A stretch of 64,000 nucleotides of DNA from an uncultured Armatimonadota bacterium (GTDB lineage Bacteria > Armatimonadota > Fimbriimonadia > Fimbriimonadales > Fimbriimonadaceae): the NCBI GenBank assembly GCA_903904815.1, contig CAIVDU010000034.1, forward strand, positions 1-64,000, in the 5' to 3' direction. Position 1 is the stretch's first letter, and each line of letters begins with the position of its first letter. Shown here one piece after another: positions 53,648-62,170 of this stretch. Both the position numbers and the translations under genes were made by a program. A model generated the notes under the pieces. The model was given only the letters and a program-made list of their open reading frames with translations. It was not told the origin of the DNA and did not search any database.

Positions 53648-56089
53648 CTAGATGTGCGAGGCGGAACGTCGAATCGTCGAAGCGACTGGTTGCAACGTCT
53701 TGAGAAGGTCGGTGACGATGAGGAATGGCGATGACCCAATCGTCCGCCAAATCACGTGATGATTGGCGCCCAGCACGAATGTGCCGTGCTCCAGACCACT
53801 GGTTCCTACACAGCCAAACTTGGCAAAGGCAGAACCGCTTGGATCAGCCAATATGGGGAATGGGCAGGGGTATTTGGTGAGCGCAGTTCTCAGTTCGGTC
53901 GGACTGTCCGAAGTCACTCCGATGACCTGTACCCCCTTGCGAGCAAACTCCTGATAGTGCGCCGTAAACGCCGCAACTTGAAGGGAGCAATGTAGACAGC
54001 CATGTCCTTTGAAGAAGAAAAGAACTGCCGGTTTGCCCGTCTGCGCCAGCAATGAGTGGAGCTTTCCGTTGGCATCAGGCAATTCACAGCTGGGAGCAAT
54101 CGAATTGAGCTTCGGAACACTCAGCGCCGTCTTAGACGCTGGAGTCTTGGGATCGACAATGTCGATCAGCTCCATCATTCCTTGGTCTTCGTGATCCAGG
54201 ATGTGACAGTGCTGTACAAAGGTTCCGATGAAGGTGGTGTAGTGCGTCCGCATCTTCACGTAACCGCCACCAGGAATCTTCACCGTATCGCGCCAAACCG
54301 GACCGTGCCGGAGTTGTTCGGCGTAAACAGGTTTGCCATGGCGCAGCACCGGCTTGCCGTTCTTGATCACCGGAGTCATAATCGAAGTGACCTCGAAGGG
54401 GTTGACGTGAATGTGAAAGGGATGGGTCACGAATCCGATATCCTGGCTATTTGCCGACACCAGCGTCCATTCGTCCACGTCGTTAAGTTTTAGCTCGCGC
54501 GCAGTCTCCATCGTGAAGGATTTCCCGTCGATGGTGAACGCCACCCCATTCCCTGCATCCACAATTCCGTACCGGGCAACTTGATGGCCGGTGATCGACG
54601 AATTCTTGATGGAAGGAAGCCGCAGCCCAGCCATCTGCTCGTTTCGAGGTAGCCGCATGGGGTTGGGGGTCCCCTTGATGACCACCCGGGCAACGTAGTT
54701 GAGGGGTTCTGACTTCCCGTTCATCGACTCTTCAGCCGGAGCCGCGTCGTTGATGAGCAGGTATTCACCAGGGATCGGGGGCGCTTTCACCAGCACGTCC
54801 GACCGGTATCCGGGCCACAACTCCACCATCTGGGAACTCTCCAGTTTCCCCAAGGCAAGTCCGTCCACGGCAATTTCGTTCAATGCGATCGGTGACCGGG
54901 CGATTTGACTCGGGCTCGGCGCAGGAACGAGTCGTAAGTGAATCGTCTCACGTTGACCGCTGTCGACAAGCCTCCATCGCTCCACTTCTCCTGGCCGCAT
55001 GGCAATCACCGGTAGTTGAACGCCGTTGATCGTGGTGTATCGCCCTAGTTGATCCCAATCCCCCGGGCCAAAAATGAACCCTGCGTACTTGGCCTCAACC
55101 TCACCGGCCTTAAGGTCGAACGTGACGGGTTTGCCCGTCTGCGGATCCGGCAACGTGTTCTTGTAAATGTAGGGGATCTGGTTCAAAACCATGACCCGTT
55201 CTTTGGCCGCCTTGATTTCGGGAATGTTGTCCAGACCACCCTCAATAATCAGCGTCCCAGACAGGCCACTCGCCACATCGCCTGCCGTGGAACCGTGCCG
55301 ATGTGGGTGGTACCAGTAGGTGCCAGGCGTGTGGTCCTTCGGAATGTGAACCTCGTAGTATTGGGTCTCCTTCGGCCCGACCTCAATCAGCACGTTGTCG
55401 CTGTTTCCGTTGGGCGACACGTGAAGCCCATGAAAGTGCATATTCGTAGTGTTAAAGCTGTTGATCGTGTTCATCATGTTCGGCTGCCAACGCTCGCCGG
55501 ACATGGTGTTGTTTAAGGTCATGTACAAGGTGTCTCCTGGCTTCAACCGAAGCGTTGGCCCTACCAATTTGCCGTTGTAAGCGCGAAGGTGGACGGGATC
55601 TTTGCCGATACGGTTATTGGCATAGGCCATATCCAGCGTTACCCGAAGCTCCCCATTCTCGGATCGCAGGACTTCGGGCTCCAAAAACTCCTCGGTCGCC
55701 GCTTGGGCCAGTGATCGACGCTGAGGGGCCGGGAGATTCGCTTCAATCTGCTTTTGAACTTCGGGGGCGAGCAGCGCCTGAGGAGAGAAAGTTTTTGGTG
55801 GCTTCGCCGCTTGCCGCTTCGCGAGATTCTTGAAATACTTTGACCAAGCGACATGCAGACTCGCAACGCCCTGCTCGGCCAGGAGTCTCTCTTTCACGTC
55901 GACTGCGTTTTTGGGCGGAGACGATTGACCCGCGGTTGCGCTCAGATTGAGCAGGATGTTCGGAGACTGAGAGCCACCATCAAATGCAAAGGCGCTTGAT
56001 ACCGAAAGTATTCCTGCTAAAAGACACACTAATCGTACATTCATAGAAATAGCGGACCATGTTTCCACAAACGCAAGCTCTGATTTCAT
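53648..56089 (-). CDS. Secreted multicopper oxidase fused to a peroxiredoxin-like domain
   Basis: 813 aa. Start chosen at ATG 56089 for its AGGA site; a start at 56044 (MNVRLVCLLAGILSVSSAFA) gives a tighter signal peptide and is the alternative. Three cupredoxin domains show all copper motifs: NMHFHGLHVSP, YWYHPHRHG, VTHPFHIHVNPFEV and VQHCHILDHEDQGMME. After about residue 650 a thioredoxin-fold domain is attached: KPAVLFFFKGHGCLHCSLQ with CxxC, then VQVIGVTSDSPTELRTAL and FPILADPSGSAFAKFG. This is AhpC/TSA or bacterioferritin-comigratory style. The fusion couples a laccase-type oxidase with a peroxide- or disulfide-active domain outside the cell. Neighbours: tyrosinase downstream, fasciclin divergent. 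Confidence 0.93.
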   Translation of the reverse strand: MKSELAFVETWSAISMNVRLVCLLAGILSVSSAFAFDGGSQSPNILLNLSATAGQSSPPKNAVDVKERLLAEQGVASLHVAWSKYFKNLAKRQAAKPPKTFSPQALLAPEVQKQIEANLPAPQRRSLAQAATEEFLEPEVLRSENGELRVTLDMAYANNRIGKDPVHLRAYNGKLVGPTLRLKPGDTLYMTLNNTMSGERWQPNMMNTINSFNTTNMHFHGLHVSPNGNSDNVLIEVGPKETQYYEVHIPKDHTPGTYWYHPHRHGSTAGDVASGLSGTLIIEGGLDNIPEIKAAKERVMVLNQIPYIYKNTLPDPQTGKPVTFDLKAGEVEAKYAGFIFGPGDWDQLGRYTTINGVQLPVIAMRPGEVERWRLVDSGQRETIHLRLVPAPSPSQIARSPIALNEIAVDGLALGKLESSQMVELWPGYRSDVLVKAPPIPGEYLLINDAAPAEESMNGKSEPLNYVARVVIKGTPNPMRLPRNEQMAGLRLPSIKNSSITGHQVARYGIVDAGNGVAFTIDGKSFTMETARELKLNDVDEWTLVSANSQDIGFVTHPFHIHVNPFEVTSIMTPVIKNGKPVLRHGKPVYAEQLRHGPVWRDTVKIPGGGYVKMRTHYTTFIGTFVQHCHILDHEDQGMMELIDIVDPKTPASKTALSVPKLNSIAPSCELPDANGKLHSLLAQTGKPAVLFFFKGHGCLHCSLQVAAFTAHYQEFARKGVQVIGVTSDSPTELRTALTKYPCPFPILADPSGSAFAKFGCVGTSGLEHGTFVLGANHHVIWRTIGSSPFLIVTDLLKTLQPVASTIRRSASHI

Positions 56090-56497
56090 AGCGTTTTCCT
56101 CGATTGGCGAACACATAAAGTTGTTCTACGTTGAACTGAGTCTATCAGTTAGCAATTACAGTAGTTACTAAAGAACGTCTGACTTGAAAACATATAGTGC
56201 CATAACTTACATAAAAACGCTATAGACTGAAATCACTTTTTACGTTAAACGTTTTGGCTGGGCGGCGCCGGGAGTCGTTTCGCTCGGATGCCAAGATTGC
56301 GTCTTGTGTGAATCGAAATCACCAAAGTGTCTTGATCCCTAAAGAATTCGCCAGTGTCAGTTCCTACGCGGGCCCTCGCGATCAGACTGGGTGCGGTGAG
56401 TCGCAAATCGAATTGACCAAATTTACATCATTGCATGCTGATGTAATTATCCTAACTGCGTAGTCTCCTTTTGGGAATCTCCCGTTCGAGACACGAT
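56090..56497. promoter_or_regulatory. Divergent control region between the copper oxidase and fasciclin genes
   Basis: About 400 nt. The part next to the oxidase (56110-56250) is AT-rich and holds several TATA-like hexamers on the minus strand. Near the fasciclin gene, TTACATCA (56423-56430) and TGATGTAA (56439-56446) form a perfect 8-bp inverted repeat with an 8-nt spacer, an operator-like site 51 nt before that gene. No gene is supported inside. Confidence 0.5.
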
Positions 56498-56989
56498 ATG
56501 AAAACATTGACATCTTTGGTAGCCCTCGTGGCAGCATCACTCGCTTTGGCAGCTCCCGTTGGCGGAGGCGAGAAAGACATCGTTGAAACCGCCGTTGCCT
56601 CGGGCAAGTTCACCACCCTCGTAAAGCTGGTCCAGGCAGCCGGACTCGTTGACACGCTCAAGGGAGCAGGTCCGTTCACCGTCCTCGCCCCAACCGACGA
56701 AGCCTTCGCTAAGCTTCCTAAGTCCCTTGTCGACAAGGTGACGGGAGACAAAGCTCTACTCACCAAGGTGCTCACCTACCACGTCATCGCTGGAAAGGTG
56801 CTGTCAACCGACTTGAAGAACGGCCTTGCAGCTAAGACAGTGGAAGGCGAAAGCGTCAAAGTATCGATCAAAGGAAAGACCGTTCGCTTCAACAAGTCAA
56901 AGGTCATCATTGCCGACATCGTCGTATCAAATGGCGTCATCCACGCGATCGACACCGTTCTGATCCCACCCAGTCTCCTCAAGAAGTAA
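56498..56989 (+). CDS. Secreted fasciclin-domain protein
   Basis: 163 aa. Signal peptide at residues 1-18 ([18 protein letters not shown]). The remainder is one FAS1 domain: [20 protein letters not shown], the H1 box [31 protein letters not shown], and the H2 box [19 protein letters not shown]1 domains mediate adhesion between cells or to polysaccharide, and small bacterial ones are secreted. The frame could extend nine codons upstream, but the signal peptide begins at this ATG. An operator-like inverted repeat precedes it and a clear terminator follows. Confidence 0.94.
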   Translation: MKTLTSLVALVAASLALAAPVGGGEKDIVETAVASGKFTTLVKLVQAAGLVDTLKGAGPFTVLAPTDEAFAKLPKSLVDKVTGDKALLTKVLTYHVIAGKVLSTDLKNGLAAKTVEGESVKVSIKGKTVRFNKSKVIIADIVVSNGVIHAIDTVLIPPSLLKK

Positions 56990-56999
56990 GTCGAGACTA

Positions 57000-57048
57000 C
57001 AGTGATGGCAAGAGGGTGGCATTCATACGGCCGCCCTCACTGTTTTTT
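57000..57048 (+). terminator. Rho-independent terminator of the fasciclin gene
   Basis: GAGGGTGGC (57012-57020) pairs with GCCGCCCTC (57030-57038, one G-T pair), flanked by CAGTGA/TCACTG, and is followed by six T. It lies 11 nt after the stop. Confidence 0.85.
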
Positions 57049-57220
57049 GTGCCAGATCAGTCTGCCAAATGACCAAATTGAGTGCACGGATTGAGTACGG
57101 CCCTTTTAGATAGCTCCATTCGACAGTCGAATTCCAACTGCACCGTTGTGATAGTTAGCCGTTCATGATAAGGTGGTTCCAGGCTTTGTGCACCGCACGA
57201 AACCTGCTTCGGAGGAATCA

Positions 57221-60200
57221 TTGTCGAGTCCCAAGTTTGTTGCTCGCCTTAACCCAAAGGCCTTTGCTCAGATCCATCGTTCACTTGCAAAGTCTGGAGG
57301 CATTTCAAGGAGAAGTGTTTTAGCTGGCGCGGCGAGCGCCATGCTCGGAGGCAGCGGCGTTGTCCGCGCTACCACTGCCAGTTTGGGTCTCGGCGGCTTC
57401 CGTATTCGAACTGCGAAGAAGCGTTCTGGTGGACTACGAAAGGTCACCGTTGAGCTCTATCGTGGATGCTCTTGGACTTTGGACACCGCTCACTATGCCG
57501 GTAGCCCAACCCTCAGGCTCAATCAGGAAGAGAAGAACGTCCGCATCGAATTGAAGGATGCTCGTCTCCCAGGGAGTGAATTTGCCGTCAATCTGACTGC
57601 GACAATCACACCCGGAATCCTGGGCAATCGGATTCGATTTGAATTTCCAGAATTAGGACTCGATCACGCCAAAGTCTCGATGGAAGCACCCTTGGAGGGA
57701 TGGCTATCGAACCGCGATCGAGCCGAAGCGTCACTAACACCCAGTCAATCGACGGCTCTCCTTGGCTGCGGCGAACTGTTTTCGGGTGTCGCGATAGATG
57801 CTCTTGGCATCAAGAAGCTCCGGTACCTCGCCACTGGCGATTTCGCAAGCACCGGCACGGCAACGCTCCATCTTGCTGACGACGAGCTCCCCATCCAGTC
57901 GATCGAATTCGGAGTGGCCGAGAGGTCTGCCGACACGCTGATCTCCGGTAAGACGAAATCGTCCACTTGGTTTAAGGCTGAGCCGTCCGGAGATTGGGAA
58001 CACGAGATCTCCATCCCGACTGAAGACGCCTGGCATCTCCATGGACCTTGCTCGGGCATGGAGTCAATCAGCATCGAAGCCCATGAGAATTTGGGCGTCG
58101 CAATAGCGCTGATCGGCACGGAAGGCTTCCACGCCACCTTGCCCAATCAAATCGCTATGCCAACCGGTCCGATCGTCGTGGCCAAGTTAGTGGGAGACCA
58201 GCCGGACTTCCTCGCTTTCGCCTCGCTTAAGGAATCGGAGACCTGGATTCATCGCCCTGGCCTATCGGTCTTGGTTGCGCCGCAGCCAGATGCCACTTTC
58301 TCGATTCGCACGAACCGTCAGGGAAGCCTGATCGGCAAGCCTCTGATGGAGGCACGACGAGTGGCTCCTTCCATTGAGGGGGCGATCGTGACGTTCCCGG
58401 ATGGTGCTTTACCTTTGCCAGTGAGCCTGGAACCGAAAGCAACTTCCAACGGAATCGCCGATTCTCCGAAGCTTTTCCATGCATCGGCGCCAGAGAGGGA
58501 ACCCGTCGAAGACGCCCAGATCTCGGTCGCGACGACAATTTTCTTCGAGGTCATTCGTCCGCACGACCTCCTGTCGCTGACGTTCCAAACGATCAACTTA
58601 ACTTTGAATGCGGATGGTAAGGGAGCATCCCTGGTTCGCCAGGATCCGGCAAAGCCTTGCTACCTGATGGTTGGATTCCCTCCTCAATCTTTGATCGAGG
58701 AGACCATCGCGGAACTTGCCGGTGACTCGGAAACCGTGCTTCCCAAGTCCCCTCGTTGGCATTGGCCGGTTGGTACCCAGCTATCGGGACACACTCGGCT
58801 CGTTTTCTACGTTCCGAGTGGTCACGTCCAGATCGGGTTGGGAAATGTAGGCGGTCTACTCGACTGGAGCTCCTGGACCTTATCGGTCAGCGGAACCGCG
58901 CTGTCGTACGGTCCGAACATTAAGATCGATCCTTCGTGGGTTATGCCGATTAAGTTTCAGGCCGCCCCACCAAAAACTACGGTTGGAACGGCTATCAAAG
59001 CCGCGGAAACTACAAAGGGCATTGGGGCGGCGGTCGCGGAAAAAGGCGTTGTCGGAACCAAGGTCGCGTCCCAGACCGTGCGAACTGAAGCACAGACCAA
59101 GCCAGCTCAAACGTCTGGCCGATTTCATTCCACTGGCCGCATCGTCGGGACCAACCTTGCAAAGGATGAGTTCCTAAAATTCGAACTCGGAACGACCCCG
59201 ACAAACGTCAATCCCGTCCTGATCGTTTCGATGCTGATGACCGGCAGGCACCCAGTGAGTCCAGGTGAGTCGGCAATCGAGATGCCGGCGAAGATGATCT
59301 TGTCGCCGGATGAGAATGCCTACTGGTTCCATCGATTAACACCCGACTCAAAGACGGTTACAAATGGCACTCGGTCTGTGCTTTTCCACACTCGATTGGG
59401 AGCGTGGGCGGACTCCAATAGCGGTCGGCAGGCGATCTGGATGTCGGACGATGGCAGGTGGATCTATCTGGTGCGCCCCCGTCCCAGCACGGACCCCGGT
59501 GCTCGGCCATCTGGTCCACCGGCCCCCGACGTCAATGCCCTATCGGGCCCGCGGAAGGCGATTTCCATCTCTCACCCGACAGTGCGAGCCATCGACGCCC
59601 AAGACTACGACGCCCCAACAGACCTTTATCCCGGACTAGCCATGTTGGCCAGCGAGCGAAAGGAAATCGTCGACGCGATGACGATTCGGTCGCTGGACCA
59701 CTCAAAGGACTCGGAGCCGTTCATTGTCGAAAACCTGATGCTCACCGCGTTGGGTGGTTACCTCAAAGGCAGTTGGAAACGGACTCAAGGTCCTCAGCTG
59801 GGAGTAGTCGGCTGGAAGCATACGGCCACACTAGGACGAGACCACTACGTCAAGATCGTTACCGCTGGTTTCATCTACCCGTTCATGCACCGCGCGGTCA
59901 TGTTGGAGGTATCCGAGCGAAAATTCCAGCACACGATGTGGGGTCTGTTCTACGCTCCGCTGAGAAAGCGCATCTTTGTCGTTGTCACTCAACCGACCGT
60001 CGAGTACGACGCAGCCATCACCCAGGGCATGGGCTTCTCCAAGATCACGTGTCTCACCAGCACGACACCCGATCTCGACCCACCCAAATCACCCACTGAG
60101 TCTGCGAAATGCCTTTGGCTCCGATCAGGTGGACATCCCGTTCAACTAGCCGTTCGAGGAACGGACATGAATGGAAACCTGATCTCGTGGAATCAGGCAG

Positions 60201-62170
60201 TAGCCTTCGTGGATGGAAATCAGGCGGTTGCCCCCAACCCAGTCACCCTTGAAAAGGTAATCCCCTTCCCCGAATCCGTGGTTGGCGGACAAATGGTCGC
60301 CTTCGCACCGGACAATCCTGGCGGAGATAGGACCAAACCGGGTGGAACCCACTATCCCTGCACAGGGATGCTATTTGGCTCAGTTCCGGGAACTGCGAGC
60401 ATCCCGACGATGACCCCGAGTTTCCGTCCAACGTTGGTGCGGGCATCGATCAAACTTCCTGCCATTCAGATGCTCCAGTCTGGAAGCACCGTCTCGGGCA
60501 GTGTCGCGGTCGCTTGGGCAGCGCCCTATAAGCAAGGTGGATTTGGTCCGGGCAACCCGTCCGAGGTGTTTCTCGAACTTATCGCCGTACATGCGGCAAA
60601 GTTCGGCGATACCAGCAAAGCTGGCGGTCTTGTTCAACCCAACATGAATGTCGGCGCCCTGAGCCGAAAGTTTGGAACACTTCCGGCTGTGCCAAGCGCG
60701 TCGAGTCCAGGAAGCATTAGTAACGACTCGTACCGAATCAAGAGCGGGTCGAGCGATATCACGTCCGACATGTATGCCTCGACCGAAGGAGTGGGGCCAC
60801 CCTCTTCGCTTCTGCCGGATGCGGCAAAGCTTCTCGGCGCGGTGAGTCTGTGGGACATTCTGCCCCACACGTTCGACGTGGCAGGAAACGGGACAACCAC
60901 GCCCCGCATTGTCACCCAAATCGTATTACAGGGAGAAGACCTCGACGCCTCGGACCCGAGCCGAACCGATACTCCAAGCACTCAGCACGGAGACACACCG
61001 GTCGGTGTGTCCGCTCTGCTCACCTGGGCGCCTCCGCTTAGCAACCTGAGCGTCTTCAAGGCTTCGAACAACGGCAAGGCAGCCAGTCTCAATATCTACG
61101 CTCGGGCTTCTCAGGTCTTCAAGTCGTACACGTCCACTTCAGGTACCGACTTCCCATCGGGCTCGAGCTATCGATGCGTCGGCATCATCAAGAACTTCAC
61201 AATCGATCTCGACATCATCGCGGTCTATTTCGATCACATCAGCTTCACTGCTGGATCAGGGGACTCGGTCAAGTTCGAGCTAGACGCCAATGTGAAGTTC
61301 CAGGGGATGCTGAGCTTTGTCGGCAAACTTGAGAAGTTCATCGGCGGAAGCGACGACAACAAGATCAAGTACCCGACGAGCCTTATCCCCGGCGACGAGT
61401 ATTTGCTTGCAAGCACCGGCGGCGGCCTACTCGCGGCTGACGACAGCTTCAGCATCGAACCGTTCCTGGATATAGACGGCTCTGGAATAACCGCCGGACT
61501 CACGATCACGATTCCCGAAATCGGAATCGGCGTCCTCGACATTCGAAACATCTCGTTCTTGGCACAGATCAAGCTGCCGTTCCTGGGCGAGAGCTTCGAA
61601 ATCACGTTCCAGTTCTCCTCGAGAGACAACCCATTTGCTTTGTCGGTGTACTGCATCACCGGTGGCGGCTTCTTCGGGCTCACATTAGCCAGCTACGGCA
61701 TGAAGATGCTGGAAGCCTCTCTCGAGTTCGGCGCGAGTATCTCGATCGATCTCGGGGTGGCAAGTGGCGGCGTGAGTATCATGGCTGGCATCTACTTCAA
61801 ACTCGAAGTAGCTTCCGACGGATCGACTCAGGAGACACTGACCGGCTACGTTCGATTGAACGGAGAACTCAGTGTCCTCGGAATCATCACCATTTCGGTC
61901 TCGTTCTATCTGGGACTCACCTGGTGCAGCCCCAACAAGGTGGCGGGAGACGCCTCCCTCGAAGTCGAGATTTCGATTCTCTTCTTCCACATCGGAGTGA
62001 CTGTCTCGGTCCACAAGGAATTTGCAGGTGGAGGAGGGTCGGCATTTATGCCCGACACTTATGCTTCGCTCACCGAGGGCGGCGCCCCCGAGGTATTGCC
62101 CACGCCATTTTCGCAATCCGTTCCGCAGAACCTATGGGCCCTGTATTGCGGCTGCTTTGGAGAAAACTGA
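57221..62170 (+). CDS. 1649-aa Tat-exported protein of unknown function
   Basis: The start is TTG at 57221 because GGAGG lies 5 nt before it; a GTG at 57173 would add sixteen residues. A twin-arginine signal follows (ISRRSVLAGAASAML, Arg-Arg at 30-31). Residues about 60-580 are beta-rich with no recognised domain; about 588-630 is an Ala/Thr/Lys-rich linker; about 640-1180 is a second beta-rich region with a WMSDDGRWIYLVRPRP motif; and about 1180-1640 is a Gly/Phe-rich repeated-strand region (SASFGASISIDLG-like, GGFFGLTLASYGMKML, VASGGVSIMAGIYFKLE, ILFFHIGVTVSVHKEF). The last part recalls uncharacterised giant proteins in actinobacteria, by memory only. The stop overlaps the start of the next gene, so both are one operon. 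Confidence 0.8.
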   Translation: MSSPKFVARLNPKAFAQIHRSLAKSGGISRRSVLAGAASAMLGGSGVVRATTASLGLGGFRIRTAKKRSGGLRKVTVELYRGCSWTLDTAHYAGSPTLRLNQEEKNVRIELKDARLPGSEFAVNLTATITPGILGNRIRFEFPELGLDHAKVSMEAPLEGWLSNRDRAEASLTPSQSTALLGCGELFSGVAIDALGIKKLRYLATGDFASTGTATLHLADDELPIQSIEFGVAERSADTLISGKTKSSTWFKAEPSGDWEHEISIPTEDAWHLHGPCSGMESISIEAHENLGVAIALIGTEGFHATLPNQIAMPTGPIVVAKLVGDQPDFLAFASLKESETWIHRPGLSVLVAPQPDATFSIRTNRQGSLIGKPLMEARRVAPSIEGAIVTFPDGALPLPVSLEPKATSNGIADSPKLFHASAPEREPVEDAQISVATTIFFEVIRPHDLLSLTFQTINLTLNADGKGASLVRQDPAKPCYLMVGFPPQSLIEETIAELAGDSETVLPKSPRWHWPVGTQLSGHTRLVFYVPSGHVQIGLGNVGGLLDWSSWTLSVSGTALSYGPNIKIDPSWVMPIKFQAAPPKTTVGTAIKAAETTKGIGAAVAEKGVVGTKVASQTVRTEAQTKPAQTSGRFHSTGRIVGTNLAKDEFLKFELGTTPTNVNPVLIVSMLMTGRHPVSPGESAIEMPAKMILSPDENAYWFHRLTPDSKTVTNGTRSVLFHTRLGAWADSNSGRQAIWMSDDGRWIYLVRPRPSTDPGARPSGPPAPDVNALSGPRKAISISHPTVRAIDAQDYDAPTDLYPGLAMLASERKEIVDAMTIRSLDHSKDSEPFIVENLMLTALGGYLKGSWKRTQGPQLGVVGWKHTATLGRDHYVKIVTAGFIYPFMHRAVMLEVSERKFQHTMWGLFYAPLRKRIFVVVTQPTVEYDAAITQGMGFSKITCLTSTTPDLDPPKSPTESAKCLWLRSGGHPVQLAVRGTDMNGNLISWNQAVAFVDGNQAVAPNPVTLEKVIPFPESVVGGQMVAFAPDNPGGDRTKPGGTHYPCTGMLFGSVPGTASIPTMTPSFRPTLVRASIKLPAIQMLQSGSTVSGSVAVAWAAPYKQGGFGPGNPSEVFLELIAVHAAKFGDTSKAGGLVQPNMNVGALSRKFGTLPAVPSASSPGSISNDSYRIKSGSSDITSDMYASTEGVGPPSSLLPDAAKLLGAVSLWDILPHTFDVAGNGTTTPRIVTQIVLQGEDLDASDPSRTDTPSTQHGDTPVGVSALLTWAPPLSNLSVFKASNNGKAASLNIYARASQVFKSYTSTSGTDFPSGSSYRCVGIIKNFTIDLDIIAVYFDHISFTAGSGDSVKFELDANVKFQGMLSFVGKLEKFIGGSDDNKIKYPTSLIPGDEYLLASTGGGLLAADDSFSIEPFLDIDGSGITAGLTITIPEIGIGVLDIRNISFLAQIKLPFLGESFEITFQFSSRDNPFALSVYCITGGGFFGLTLASYGMKMLEASLEFGASISIDLGVASGGVSIMAGIYFKLEVASDGSTQETLTGYVRLNGELSVLGIITISVSFYLGLTWCSPNKVAGDASLEVEISILFFHIGVTVSVHKEFAGGGGSAFMPDTYASLTEGGAPEVLPTPFSQSVPQNLWALYCGCFGEN

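Noticed and set aside
56254-56463. 69-aa plus-strand frame upstream of the fasciclin gene
   Set aside because: Runs through the inverted repeat and has no domain or convincing start.
59458-60099. 213-aa second frame inside the giant protein gene
   Set aside because: Arg/Pro/Ser-rich composition typical of a frame-shifted reading; the long frame is continuous through it.
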